Shown one piece after another: positions 33,421 through 42,618 of a stretch of DNA of 61,470 bases. Source of the stretch: Clostridia bacterium (lineage in GTDB: Bacteria > Bacillota > Clostridia > Oscillospirales > CAG-382). The translations under genes and the position numbers were made by a program. The notes beneath the pieces were generated by a model that was given only the letters and a program-made list of their open reading frames with translations, had not been told where the DNA came from and searched no databases. Location: NCBI GenBank assembly GCA_017436675.1, contig JAFSCS010000019.1, positions 1-61,470 on the forward strand, written 5' to 3'. Positions within the stretch are counted from its first letter, which is position 1; each line of letters opens with the position of its first letter.

Positions 33421-33849
33421 ATGAAAAAGCTTTGTTTGGTTTTGGCAATAACGATACTTGCGTTGACTCTCGTCAGCTGTGGCGGAGGATTTGAGAGCGT
33501 TCGCCGCGGAATGCAGAACGCGGGGTATACATATTATTTCCCCGTCGGCGAGGAGGAGCTGATCACGACGATATCTCGTGAGCTGGATAAGCTCGGCGTA
33601 AAGCATACCGTCCATTATTTCAAAAAGACACTTGCCGTGGATATGGGAGTCGAAACGACATCCATCGGTGCGGTCATCGAGCTTGAAAAGAGCGGTGACG
33701 TTGACGTGATATTCAATGACGCTGGCGGAAATACACTCATCTCGCTCATTGAGAACTATAAGTCGAGCGACCGTATCAGAGGAAACGCGATCCTCGTTTC
33801 GATAACAAAGAACGGAGAAGCCGAGCTTGTCGCCGCGTTCAACGGCTGA
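33421..33849 (+). CDS. Small predicted lipoprotein of unknown function
   Basis: A 142-residue protein with a signal peptide ending in a lipobox LVSC, predicting lipid attachment at cysteine 20 and location on the outer face of the membrane. The mature part (GGGFESVRRGMQNAGY...) has mixed alpha/beta character and no motif I recognise. Start ATG 33421 follows TTGGAG by about ten bases. It probably shares the promoter of the DUF2752 gene and ends before a terminator at 33871. Confidence 0.75.
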   Translation: MKKLCLVLAITILALTLVSCGGGFESVRRGMQNAGYTYYFPVGEEELITTISRELDKLGVKHTVHYFKKTLAVDMGVETTSIGAVIELEKSGDVDVIFNDAGGNTLISLIENYKSSDRIRGNAILVSITKNGEAELVAAFNG

Positions 33850-33870
33850 TATAACGATATATACCCATCT

Positions 33871-33902
33871 CTCCCGAGCGAGTGTGCTCGGGAGCTTTTT
33901 TT
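33871..33902 (+). terminator. Intrinsic terminator after the lipoprotein gene
   Basis: CTCCCGAG (33871-33878) pairs with CTCGGGAG (33887-33894), followed by C and seven Ts. Confidence 0.9.
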
Positions 33903-33969
33903 GTGTGCGTGCGGCAAAAACGAGAGCGGAGGATGAGGTCATTTTCAAGGTGGAATGGGGCTATTTTTA

Positions 33970-33998
33970 TTGACAAAACGGCGTATATATGATAATAT
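33970..33998 (+). promoter_or_regulatory. Promoter of rarA
   Basis: A perfect TTGACA (33970-33975) lies 17 bases from TAATAT (33993-33998). The rarA ATG is at 34037 after GAGGTGG. Confidence 0.75.
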
Positions 33999-34036
33999 GT
34001 AATGAGATATGGAAAACTATTACTTCGAGGTGGAAG

Positions 34037-35254
34037 ATGCCGTTAGCAGACGAATTACGACCGAAAAATTTTGATGAGATAGTGGGGCAAAAGCACCTCG
34101 TCGGTGCAGGTGCTCCGTTTCGCCGTATGATCGAAAGCGGACATCTGCCGAGCATCGTGCTTCACGGACCGTCGGGCACGGGAAAGACGACTATCGCCGA
34201 TATCGTCGCTCGAATGACGGGAAAGCATTTCGTGAGGCTGAACGCGACCGTGGCGTCGCTTTCCGACGTGCATCACGCACTTGAGGAGAGCGCATCGCTC
34301 TATGGCATCGGCGGGATGCTCCTTTATATCGATGAGATACAATATTTCAATAAAAAGCAACAGCAAAGCCTTCTCGAATACGTCGAGGACGGACGGGTGA
34401 CGCTCATCTGCTCGACGACGGAGAACCCGTATTTTGCGATCTACGGTGCGCTTCTTTCACGCTCGAGCACGTTCGAGGTGAAGCCCGTGGAGCCGAAGGA
34501 GATCGAAAAGCCGCTTTCTCGTGCGCTCGCCTATCTCAACGAAAAAACGGGGCTTGAAAAGACGGCGGAGGACGGAGTTTTCGAGCTTGTGGCATCAAGG
34601 TCGGGCGGCGACGTCAGAAAGGCACTCGGCTGCTTCGAAAACGTATATTTTGCATCGGGCGAGGTGCTCGACGTTGAGAGCGCAAAAACGTTGACGTCGG
34701 GTGCGGGAATGCGGTTCGACCGAGACGGAAACGAGCATTACGACCTGCTCAGCGGACTCCAAAAATCAATTCGAGGCTCGGACGAGAACGCCGCACTCTA
34801 TTATCTCGCGAAGCTGTTACACGGCGGCGACCTGCTCTCGCCTTGCAGACGGCTTCTCGTTATCGCAAGTGAGGATATCGGACTTGCATATCCGATGGCG
34901 GCGGTGATCGTGAAGAGCTGTGTCGACAGCGCGCTCCAGCTCGGACTCCCCGAGGCGAGAATACCGCTTTCACAGGCGGTCGTGCTTCTTGCCACCGCAC
35001 CGAAATCGAACAGCGCCTACGTAGCGTATGATCTGGCGGCAGGGGACGTTGAAAAGGGATATGCGATGCCGTATTATCTCCAAAGCGGAAACGAGGGCGA
35101 CTATATCTATCCGCATCCGTATCCGAACTCATACGTGAAGCAACAGTATTTGCCCGATGAGATAAAGGACAAAAAATATTATACCTTCGGTAACAATAAG
35201 ACGGAGCAGGCGGCGAAGTCATATTGGGATATCGTAAAAAACGGCAAAAAATAG
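34037..35254 (+). CDS. rarA: Replication-associated recombination protein A (RarA/MgsA)
   Basis: A 405-residue AAA+ ATPase of the clamp-loader family that acts at stalled replication forks. The N-terminal LADELRPKNFDEIVGQKHL, Walker A GPSGTGKTT near residue 46, Walker B LLYIDEIQ and sensor TTEN are typical, as is the C-terminal helical domain ending in the family motif GDYIYPHPYPN(S)YV. I use the ATG at 34037, since a longer frame from 33989 lies over the promoter. The 18-base gap to the dipeptide epimerase suggests cotranscription. Confidence 0.92.
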   Translation: MPLADELRPKNFDEIVGQKHLVGAGAPFRRMIESGHLPSIVLHGPSGTGKTTIADIVARMTGKHFVRLNATVASLSDVHHALEESASLYGIGGMLLYIDEIQYFNKKQQQSLLEYVEDGRVTLICSTTENPYFAIYGALLSRSSTFEVKPVEPKEIEKPLSRALAYLNEKTGLEKTAEDGVFELVASRSGGDVRKALGCFENVYFASGEVLDVESAKTLTSGAGMRFDRDGNEHYDLLSGLQKSIRGSDENAALYYLAKLLHGGDLLSPCRRLLVIASEDIGLAYPMAAVIVKSCVDSALQLGLPEARIPLSQAVVLLATAPKSNSAYVAYDLAAGDVEKGYAMPYYLQSGNEGDYIYPHPYPNSYVKQQYLPDEIKDKKYYTFGNNKTEQAAKSYWDIVKNGKK

Positions 35255-35272
35255 ATATTTTGGAGAATTGCT

Positions 35273-36379
35273 TTGATCAGAGTTGAGCGATATAACCTAT
35301 ATTATTCGAATATACCATTGAAAAAGCCGTTCATAACGGCGTTGAGACGAGTCGAATCGGCGGAGAGCATCGTTGTCGAGCTTATCTGTACGGACGGCAT
35401 CGTCGGATACGGCGCAGCATCGCCGACGGCGGCGATCACGGGCGATACGCTCGGCTCGATCGCGTATGCGCTCGACAAGATGCTTTTGCCGTCGATAGTC
35501 GGCAAAGAGCTGAAGTGCGACCTGCTCGGGACGGTCGGCGTCGGTCTGCTTCATAATTCGGGCGCGAAGAGTGCGCTCGATATCGCGATATACGATGCAT
35601 TGTCGAAGGCGGCAGGGCTTCCGCTTTTCCGTTATCTCGGCGGTGTTAAGCGAAGCTTTGTGAACGACCTCACCATCAGCATCGGAAGTCCCGAACGAAT
35701 GGCGCACGATGCGGTCGAGGCTGCGGCAACGGGAGTCGGTGCGCTGAAGCTGAAGCTTGTCGGCGACGGACGTGACGATGAGCGTATAAATGCGGTATCT
35801 GACGCTGTGCCGAGCGTTGAGCTGAGGCTCGATCCCAATCAGTCGTGGACGCTCGACGAGGCGAAAAGAGTGCTCGGCAGCTGCAAAAATGCACGGATCA
35901 CACTCGTAGAGCAGCCGTTTCATTTCAGCGACAGAATAAACGGCAGTATTTTGAAAAAGTGCGTTTCAATACCGATAATGGCTGATGAAAGCGTGTTCTC
36001 GCCCGAGGATGCGGAAACGGTGCTTTCGGGTGGAGAGGCTGATATCGTAAATATAAAATTGGCAAAAAGCGGCGGAATATATCCGTCCTTGAAGATAAAT
36101 GAAGCGGCGAAGCGACACGGCGGGAAATGTCTCGTCGGATGTATGCTCGAAAACCCGATAGCGACCGCGGCGGCGGCACATTTTGCACTCGCCTGCGACA
36201 ATTGCGTCGGCGTTGACCTCGACGTTCCTTGCTTGCTCGAATATGATCCCGTTTTGTCGAACGTGTCGTTTGAGAACGGAGTCGTTTCGTTGAGAGACGA
36301 GGACGCGGGACTCGGAATAAAAGAACTCGGAAGACTTAGTATGATCGCGGAGTCTTTCGGGATGGGAGAAAGAAATTGA
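35273..36379 (+). CDS. Dipeptide epimerase (L-Ala-D/L-Glu epimerase, YkfB-like)
   Basis: A 368-residue enolase-superfamily enzyme of the muconate lactonising subgroup. The catalytic lysine pair is in LKLKLVG, the metal ligands in RLDPNQ, VEQPF and MADES, and the second lysine in VNIKLAKSGG. The C-terminal DLD motif near residue 315 is a hallmark of dipeptide epimerases, binding the substrate amino group. L-Ala-D-Glu from peptidoglycan would be converted to L-Ala-L-Glu for use as an amino acid source. The start appears to be TTG at 35273, seven bases after GGAG. It overlaps the next gene by four bases. An NlpC/P60 enzyme that could supply the dipeptide is encoded 4 kb away. Confidence 0.88.
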   Translation: MIRVERYNLYYSNIPLKKPFITALRRVESAESIVVELICTDGIVGYGAASPTAAITGDTLGSIAYALDKMLLPSIVGKELKCDLLGTVGVGLLHNSGAKSALDIAIYDALSKAAGLPLFRYLGGVKRSFVNDLTISIGSPERMAHDAVEAAATGVGALKLKLVGDGRDDERINAVSDAVPSVELRLDPNQSWTLDEAKRVLGSCKNARITLVEQPFHFSDRINGSILKKCVSIPIMADESVFSPEDAETVLSGGEADIVNIKLAKSGGIYPSLKINEAAKRHGGKCLVGCMLENPIATAAAAHFALACDNCVGVDLDVPCLLEYDPVLSNVSFENGVVSLRDEDAGLGIKELGRLSMIAESFGMGERN

Positions 36380-38910
36380 TCGACAAGAAAAAGAAGACCT
36401 TATTTGATATAGTTTTTGATAACAGATATTTTCTGTTGACCATCGCGCTTTTGGCGATATTTTGCCTCATTCCGCTTGCGATGATGGCGACGACGAAGGG
36501 GCACGATTCACCGTTCCACCTTCAACGTATCGAGGCACTTGCGGCGGAAATGAAGCTCGGAAACTTTTTTCCGAGAATATATACGACCTTGCTCGAGGGC
36601 AACGGATATGCATCCCCGATGTTTTACGGCGATCTGTTCTTGACGATACCCGCATTCCTTTTCGGGTGGTGCGGTGTCAGTATCACCGATTCGTTCGCGC
36701 TGTTCATCGCGCTCGTGTTCGTGTTCACCGTGGTCAGTATGTATTTGTGTACCTATTCGATCACAAAAAGCGAAAAGGCGGCGTTCTGCGGCTCGATAAT
36801 GTATGGACTCAGCTCATACCTTTGTACCGATCTGATACATCGTTGCGCACTCGGTGAAGCACAGGCGTTCATCTTTTTGCCCGTTGTGTTTTTGGGCTTT
36901 TACCATATTATGTTCGGCGAGATGAGAAAATGGTATTTTCTCCCGATCGGACTTGCGGCGATGCTGAGATGCCATACGCTTTCGGCGGTAATGACGGTCG
37001 TCGCGCTGCTTTTGATGTTTATCGTTTCGGCGAACAAGCTTCTTGAAAAGCCGAAGCGGATCGCATATCTTTTCGTCAGCGTCTTTGCTTTCGGCGTTTT
37101 GGGTGCGGATTTTCTGTTCCCGTCGCTCGAGCAGATGGCGTCAACGACGTTTTTGGCTACCGACGGCTATGCGGCGAAAAAATGGGGCACACTTCTTTCG
37201 AGAGCGTTGCCGTATTGGTGGTCTCCGTTCGGAGATTTCAACGTCGGCTCTCCCGAAAGCGATACCGCTTGGATACCAAACGGAGTGGGACTTGCGGGCG
37301 TGGTATTGACGGTGATATATTTCGCCTTTGCTCGCAAGGATAAGGACAAGCTCGTCCCGAGGCTTCTCGGAGTCAGCGCAGTCATCCTCTTTTTGACGAC
37401 GAAGCTGTTTCCGTGGAATGAGGTACAGGATTTCGTCGGAGTTATCCAGTTCCCGTGGAGATTTCTCGTTTTCCCGACGTTCTTCATCGCTCTTGCGGCG
37501 GCGATCTATTTCGGAAAGACCGAAACGAAGCGTTTTTCGACGTCGCTGATGACGGTCGTTATGTGCTTCTCGATGTTCTCCTATTTCTGCTCCGCAGTAC
37601 CGTATTTTGAGAGATATTCAAAATATCAGCAAAACGGAACGGTCTTGGAGTATTCCTACAAGGATAATATCGGTGCGGCGGAATATCTCCCGACCACCGA
37701 TGAGTATGAGAGAAACAGCAGCTATAACTCAAAATACAGAAATGCAATAATAAAAAATGCAGAAAAAATATATTCGGACGGCGGACTCCACGCAAGTATG
37801 ACTCGTGAGGACGGAAAGCTGATCGTCCATTTCAGCAAAAACAAAAAGGACGGCGCATATCTCGACGTTCCGCTCGTTATGTATAAGGGATATTCCGCAA
37901 CGCTCGACGACGGAACGAAGCTCGAGTGCGGATATGGCTTCTATAACCGCGTTCGCGTTATTCTCGACGGACGTGCGGAGGGAACGGTCACGTTCGAATA
38001 CACAGGCACGACTGTTCAGCATATAAGCAGAGCGATAAACGTCATCGGAGTCGTTTTGATGACGGCGTACATCGTGTTATCACGCAGAAGAACGAAGAAA
38101 AAGACGCTTTTTGCAGTTGATCTCGACGGCACGTTGATGGATATCAGCGGTGATATGACCGCTGCGGTACGTTCGAAGCTCAATGATGCGATCGCAAGCG
38201 GCAAGAATATCGCCGTCGCTACAGCGAGAACACCCGCGACCGTCGTTACCAAGCTCAAGGGCATCAACGTCAAGCTGCCCGTTGTCGTTATGAACGGATC
38301 GGCAATATTCGATCTTGAAACAAAAACCTACCATAACGTGATCGCGATGAAGACCGATCGTGTTGAGGCGTTGAAGAAGGCGGCCTCGGGTATGGCAGGC
38401 GCGATCATATATACGCTTGAGGAAAACAAGCTCGTTGCATATTACGAGAGCTCGAGCGGAGATTATTTTGACGAATTTATCGCTGAACGCGAGAATGAAT
38501 ATAAGACCTTCAAAAAGGTCGATTCGCTTTTCGGCTTGAAGCTTGAAAACGTAGTTCATTTTTCGGTCATCTGCCGATCAAACCGCGTGAAGCGTGAGTA
38601 TGACCTGATCAAAAATATCTGCGGCATCAATTCGTTCTATTCGATCGGAACGAACGGATACGGACTCATCGAGGCGAATGAGCTCGAGGCGACGAAGTCG
38701 GCGGCTCTCGAGTATATCGAGAAAAAATACGGATTTGACACGGTCGTAGCCTTCGGTAACGACGGCAACGACGTTTCGATGATGAAGACGGCGAGCCTTC
38801 CCGTGTGTCCGTCCAACTCCACCGATGAGGTCAAAAAGTTCGCATCGGTGATCTTGAAGGAAAACAAGACGGGCTCGGTCGCCGAGTTCATCAAGGAATA
38901 TAGATTTTAG
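36376..38910 (+). CDS. Polytopic membrane protein (PTPS-related/YfhO-like) fused to a Cof-type HAD phosphatase
   Basis: An 844-residue fusion. The first 420 or so residues contain about ten membrane helices with the pattern GHDSPFHLQRIEAL...YGYASPMF-like segments of the 6-pyruvoyl-tetrahydropterin-synthase-related membrane family (PF10131), which resembles glycosyltransferase-type polytopic proteins. An extracellular beta domain (about 420-555) and one more helix follow. From residue 577 there is a complete HAD-IIB phosphatase: motif I is D582-L-D584-G-T, motif II VVMNGS, and motif IV GNDGND near residue 797. The HAD part would be cytoplasmic. The start is probably TTG at 36376, overlapping the epimerase stop (TTGA) and preceded by GGGAGA. 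The 3' end overlaps the convergent deacetylase gene by three bases. The fusion is uninterrupted in frame. Confidence 0.8.
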   Translation: MIDKKKKTLFDIVFDNRYFLLTIALLAIFCLIPLAMMATTKGHDSPFHLQRIEALAAEMKLGNFFPRIYTTLLEGNGYASPMFYGDLFLTIPAFLFGWCGVSITDSFALFIALVFVFTVVSMYLCTYSITKSEKAAFCGSIMYGLSSYLCTDLIHRCALGEAQAFIFLPVVFLGFYHIMFGEMRKWYFLPIGLAAMLRCHTLSAVMTVVALLLMFIVSANKLLEKPKRIAYLFVSVFAFGVLGADFLFPSLEQMASTTFLATDGYAAKKWGTLLSRALPYWWSPFGDFNVGSPESDTAWIPNGVGLAGVVLTVIYFAFARKDKDKLVPRLLGVSAVILFLTTKLFPWNEVQDFVGVIQFPWRFLVFPTFFIALAAAIYFGKTETKRFSTSLMTVVMCFSMFSYFCSAVPYFERYSKYQQNGTVLEYSYKDNIGAAEYLPTTDEYERNSSYNSKYRNAIIKNAEKIYSDGGLHASMTREDGKLIVHFSKNKKDGAYLDVPLVMYKGYSATLDDGTKLECGYGFYNRVRVILDGRAEGTVTFEYTGTTVQHISRAINVIGVVLMTAYIVLSRRRTKKKTLFAVDLDGTLMDISGDMTAAVRSKLNDAIASGKNIAVATARTPATVVTKLKGINVKLPVVVMNGSAIFDLETKTYHNVIAMKTDRVEALKKAASGMAGAIIYTLEENKLVAYYESSSGDYFDEFIAERENEYKTFKKVDSLFGLKLENVVHFSVICRSNRVKREYDLIKNICGINSFYSIGTNGYGLIEANELEATKSAALEYIEKKYGFDTVVAFGNDGNDVSMMKTASLPVCPSNSTDEVKKFASVILKENKTGSVAEFIKEYRF

Positions 38911-40334
38911 AAGGCGATCAGCTCGCTGACGGTAACGAAGGTGTAGCCCTCGGCTTTGAGATAGGGGATCAATTCACGAAGCGCACTCGGAGTCGGGCTT
39001 TGCTTTGCAACGTAGTCGTGGAACAGTATTATGCTTCCGTCGGAAACGTTTTGCTTAACCGTGTTGATCACCTGATCTGCCGGCGGACTTGACCAATCGC
39101 GAGTGTCGAGCCGCCACGACCAAAGAATATATTTGTATCCCATCTCGTCGACCGTGTCGAGTGCAGATCTTGAATATGCACCGCCGGGCGGACGAAACAG
39201 CGTTGGGTCTGCCCCAAGCTCCCTCAAGAGCGATTCGGTCTTCGTTATCTCCTCGCGCAGCTTGTCGGGAGACAGCTTGGATACGTTCGCGTGGGAATAG
39301 GTGTGGTTTCCGACCTCGTGACCGCGGTCTATCACCGCCTTCATCACGTCGGGGTGCTCGTTTACGTTCTTGCCGATAGGGAAGAAGGTCGCCTTGACGT
39401 CGTTTTCGTCGAGGATATCGAGTATCTCGCGAGTCAGAGACTCGTGCGGACCGTCGTCAAACGTCAGCGCAACGTATTTTTTCGCGCTTTCGTTTTCGGT
39501 ATAAACGATCCCCATCTCCTTGTATTCATCAAGCAGCTTCGAGGCTGTCAGCTCGGTCTTCCCCTTGATCGAGTCGGCGTAGCTCTTCAACTCGTCGAGC
39601 GAGCCGAAGCGGTACCCCATTTTTTCGATCTCGGTCAACACGTCGTCGAGTATTGCGGCGTTGGTCGATGAGGTCGGGTGTAAAAGAAGCACCATCCCGT
39701 TGTGGACGTTGTCGAGTATCTTCTTTTTCGCCCAAGAATGATCCTTTTGGGCTTTGTTGTCCCAATCGGCGTATGCAAACGACCAGAAAACAGTCGTATA
39801 GCCGAGCTCATTCAGATATTTCAGTGCATCAACGGAAAAGCTTCCCTCGGGCGGACGAAAATATTTCGTCATCTCCTGCCCCGTATATTCGCGATATACG
39901 TCCTCGAGCTTCTTCAGCTCCTCGGATAGCTTATCCTTTGACATATATGCTATGCTTTTGTGGGAATAGGTGTGGTTGCAAACGGTATGTCCCTCGTTTG
40001 CCATTCGCTTTATAAGCTCCGTGTTGCTTTTTATTATTGCAGGCAAAACGAAAAACGCACCGCAAGCATCGTGCTTTTTCAAAACGTCAAGCGTTTTCTC
40101 GACGTTTCCGTTTTCATATCCCGCATCGAAGGTCAGGTAGACGACCTTGTCGTTTGGCGAGCCGATGGACAGCACGTTGTGGCTGCTCAGGTCCATTCCG
40201 CCCATCACCTTTGGCTGAGCGTGGTCCTTCGCACTTTTGAAATACCAGTTTTTCGCATTATCGGCGAAGACGCTGAACGGAACGAGACAAAGTAAAACGG
40301 CGATCAAAGCAGACAAAAAACGTTTTTTTAACAA
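38907..40334 (-). CDS. Secreted polysaccharide deacetylase with PdaA-like and PgdA-like NodB domains in tandem
   Basis: About 475 residues. A signal peptide is cleaved after A24 (SVFA). The first NodB domain (about 60-260) has TFDAGYENG at 68-76 and CNHTYSHK, the pattern of PdaA, which removes N-acetyl groups during muramic delta-lactam formation in spore cortex. The second domain (about 285-475) has LTFDDGPH, NHTYSH and RPPGG, the standard pattern of peptidoglycan N-acetylglucosamine deacetylases. Both metal-binding Asp-His-His sets look intact. The start is probably TTG at 40334, eight bases after AAGGAG; earlier codons are poor. It lies opposite the NlpC/P60 gene. Confidence 0.85.
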   Translation of the reverse strand: MLKKRFLSALIAVLLCLVPFSVFADNAKNWYFKSAKDHAQPKVMGGMDLSSHNVLSIGSPNDKVVYLTFDAGYENGNVEKTLDVLKKHDACGAFFVLPAIIKSNTELIKRMANEGHTVCNHTYSHKSIAYMSKDKLSEELKKLEDVYREYTGQEMTKYFRPPEGSFSVDALKYLNELGYTTVFWSFAYADWDNKAQKDHSWAKKKILDNVHNGMVLLLHPTSSTNAAILDDVLTEIEKMGYRFGSLDELKSYADSIKGKTELTASKLLDEYKEMGIVYTENESAKKYVALTFDDGPHESLTREILDILDENDVKATFFPIGKNVNEHPDVMKAVIDRGHEVGNHTYSHANVSKLSPDKLREEITKTESLLRELGADPTLFRPPGGAYSRSALDTVDEMGYKYILWSWRLDTRDWSSPPADQVINTVKQNVSDGSIILFHDYVAKQSPTPSALRELIPYLKAEGYTFVTVSELIAF

Positions 40335-40426
40335 ATTTATTTCTCCTTTCAATTTTTTCAGTATTATTTTTTGGAGTTTTGGAATAAATAAACCTTGTAT
40401 TATTTTCAAAAAAGGAACCGATCTTT

Positions 40427-41188
40427 ATGAAAATTTTCAAAACGAGCAACGGCGCGATATATGAGAAGCCGTGCTTTGACAGTCAATATACGGATGAGAC
40501 AGTATTCGGAACGGAAGCGACCGTTCTCGAGGAATGCGGAAGGTGGATGAAGGTACGTACGTTTTACGGCTATGAGGGCTACGTCACGTCCGACAGCGTC
40601 GGCGACGGCGAGGTCGGAGAATACGTCGTTTGCACACACCATACCGACGTTCTGCCTGCTCCCGAATATCAATATGCACCGATCCTGTCGATCTCCAAGG
40701 GCGCGAGAGTCGTCGTTTGCGAGGCAGAGGATCACGGAAGATTTTTCAAGGTGGAGCTACCGGACGGCGAGCTCGGATACGTCAGAAAAAGCAGCTTGAA
40801 AAAATATTGCGACTTTGGTGAGGGTGAGTTCGGAGACCGCGTCGTCAAGACGGCGAAGGAATACCTCGGAGCGATATATCGTTGGGGCGGAAAGAGCTTT
40901 TCGGGGATCGATTGCTCGGGACTCGCGTTTATGTCCTATTATCTCAACGGAGAGGTGATATGGCGCGATGCGGACACGGATAAAATGACGATGCTTCGCG
41001 AAATGACGCTCGACAAGATAAAGGCGGGGGATCTGATCTTTTTCCCCGGTCACGTTGCGATAAGCCTCGGCGGACTTGATTTTATCCACGCCACCGCAGG
41101 CGGAAACGGCAGAGTTTCGATCGAAAGACTCGGCGACAGATTAAAAACAGAAGGTATCACGGGCGTATATACGCTCAAAACGGAATAA
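40427..41188 (+). CDS. Cytoplasmic NlpC/P60 endopeptidase with SH3 domains (YkfC-like)
   Basis: A 253-residue protein with two SH3b-like domains (about 1-60 and 65-127) and a C-terminal NlpC/P60 cysteine peptidase. The catalytic cysteine is C163 in DCSGL and the histidine H209 in GHVAI, with H221 in FIHAT likely third. No signal peptide or membrane helix is visible, unlike the secreted cell-wall hydrolases of this family. This layout is that of YkfC, which cuts gamma-D-Glu-diamino acid bonds of imported murein peptides to release L-Ala-D-Glu. A YkfB-like epimerase is encoded at 35273. It starts at an ATG after AAAGGA and is followed by miaB after three bases. Confidence 0.82.
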   Translation: MKIFKTSNGAIYEKPCFDSQYTDETVFGTEATVLEECGRWMKVRTFYGYEGYVTSDSVGDGEVGEYVVCTHHTDVLPAPEYQYAPILSISKGARVVVCEAEDHGRFFKVELPDGELGYVRKSSLKKYCDFGEGEFGDRVVKTAKEYLGAIYRWGGKSFSGIDCSGLAFMSYYLNGEVIWRDADTDKMTMLREMTLDKIKAGDLIFFPGHVAISLGGLDFIHATAGGNGRVSIERLGDRLKTEGITGVYTLKTE

Positions 41189-41191
41189 AAG

Positions 41192-42586
41192 ATGAGAGAA
41201 GTTAAGGTTAGCCGCGAGATCGTTGAAGAACAGCTGAGGATCGCGGAAGAATATAGAGAAAAGTCCCCGAAGGGCAGGAAATTTTTTATGGAATGCTACG
41301 GCTGTCAGCAGAACGAGGCGGACAGCGAACGAATGTCGGGTATTTGCGAGCTGATGGGATATGAGAAGACGGACGATAAAACGGAGGCGTCGCTCATCAT
41401 CATCAACACCTGTGCAATACGTGAGCACGCCGAGCTGAAGGCGTTGTCGAACACAGGTCAGCTAAAGCGCTTGAAGGAGAAGGATCCGTCGCTTTTGATC
41501 GGCATCTGCGGATGTATGGCACAAGAGAAGCATCGCCGCGACCAGCTCAAAAAGAGCTATCCCTACGTCGATTTCCTTTTGGGCACGGATATGATACATA
41601 TGCTTCCGAGTGTCGTCGAGAGGGCGGCGTACGGAAAAAAACGAGTTTGGGCGGTCAACGATCTGCCCCACAACGAGCTTGGCGTTATCGCAGAGGGACT
41701 CCCCGTGAAGCGCGAGAGCAAGGTCTCCGGCTGGGTGTCCGTAATGTACGGCTGTAACAATTTCTGCTCGTATTGTATCGTCCCCTACGTCAGAGGAAGA
41801 GAACGAAGCAGAAACGAGGAGGACGTCATCCGCGAATTTCGCGAGCTGCTTTCAAGCGGAGTCAAGGATATAACCCTGCTCGGACAAAACGTCAACAGCT
41901 ACAGAAGCGAGAACGGAGTCGATTTTCCGACACTTTTGGAGCATATAACGGCACTTGAGGGTGATTTCAGAGTGCGCTTTATGACCTCGCACCCGAAGGA
42001 TTGCACGAAGCGTCTCGCCGAAACGTTCAAAAACGAAAAGATGGCGAACCACTTCCACCTTCCGTTCCAATCGGGAAGCAGTCGCATCCTCGAGCTGATG
42101 AACAGAAGATATGACAAGGAAAAGTATCTCGAAAAGGCGATGATGCTGAAGGAAACGATCCCGAACGTCGCGTTGACGACGGATATCATCATCGGATTCC
42201 CGACCGAGACCGAAAAGGATTTTCTTGACACGGTCGACGTCGTGAAGAAGGTCGGATTCGATATGTCCTATATCTTCCTCTATTCGCCGAGAGTCGGAAC
42301 GAGAGCGGCGGTGATGGACGACCAGATACCTCACGAGGTAAAGGTCGAGCGGTTCAAATACCTCAGCAATATCCAAAACGAGATCGCAAGGGCGAACAAC
42401 GAGAGACTCGTCGGAACGGTTCAGCGCGTGCTCGTCGACGGCGTCGAAAACGGTATATATACGGGCAGGAGCGGACAAAATAAAATAGTTAATTTCTCGG
42501 GAGAGGGTATTTCTGTGGGGGACTTTTGCAACGTCGAGGTCACCGAGGCGCAGGCATATTCTATCTTGGGTAAAAAAATAAATTAA
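41192..42586 (+). CDS. miaB: tRNA-2-methylthio-N6-dimethylallyladenosine synthase MiaB
   Basis: A 464-residue radical SAM methylthiotransferase that adds the 2-methylthio group to i6A37 of tRNA. The N-terminal auxiliary cluster uses cysteines in CYGCQQN, NTCAIRE and CGCMAQ. The radical SAM cluster motif is CNNFCSYC near residue 188, followed by VPYVRGRE, and a TRAM domain closes the protein. The N-terminus has about 30 residues before the first cluster motif. It sits directly upstream of a YlbF/YmcA-family gene, mutS and mutL, the order also found in Bacillus subtilis. Confidence 0.95.
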   Translation: MREVKVSREIVEEQLRIAEEYREKSPKGRKFFMECYGCQQNEADSERMSGICELMGYEKTDDKTEASLIIINTCAIREHAELKALSNTGQLKRLKEKDPSLLIGICGCMAQEKHRRDQLKKSYPYVDFLLGTDMIHMLPSVVERAAYGKKRVWAVNDLPHNELGVIAEGLPVKRESKVSGWVSVMYGCNNFCSYCIVPYVRGRERSRNEEDVIREFRELLSSGVKDITLLGQNVNSYRSENGVDFPTLLEHITALEGDFRVRFMTSHPKDCTKRLAETFKNEKMANHFHLPFQSGSSRILELMNRRYDKEKYLEKAMMLKETIPNVALTTDIIIGFPTETEKDFLDTVDVVKKVGFDMSYIFLYSPRVGTRAAVMDDQIPHEVKVERFKYLSNIQNEIARANNERLVGTVQRVLVDGVENGIYTGRSGQNKIVNFSGEGISVGDFCNVEVTEAQAYSILGKKIN

Positions 42587-42618
42587 AATAAATCATATAA
42601 AAGGAATGGTAAGAAAAA

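Noticed and set aside
40335..40426. Promoters in the divergent gap between the deacetylase and NlpC/P60 genes
   Set aside because: The region is A/T-rich with several TATTAT-like hexamers but no pair with acceptable spacing on either strand.
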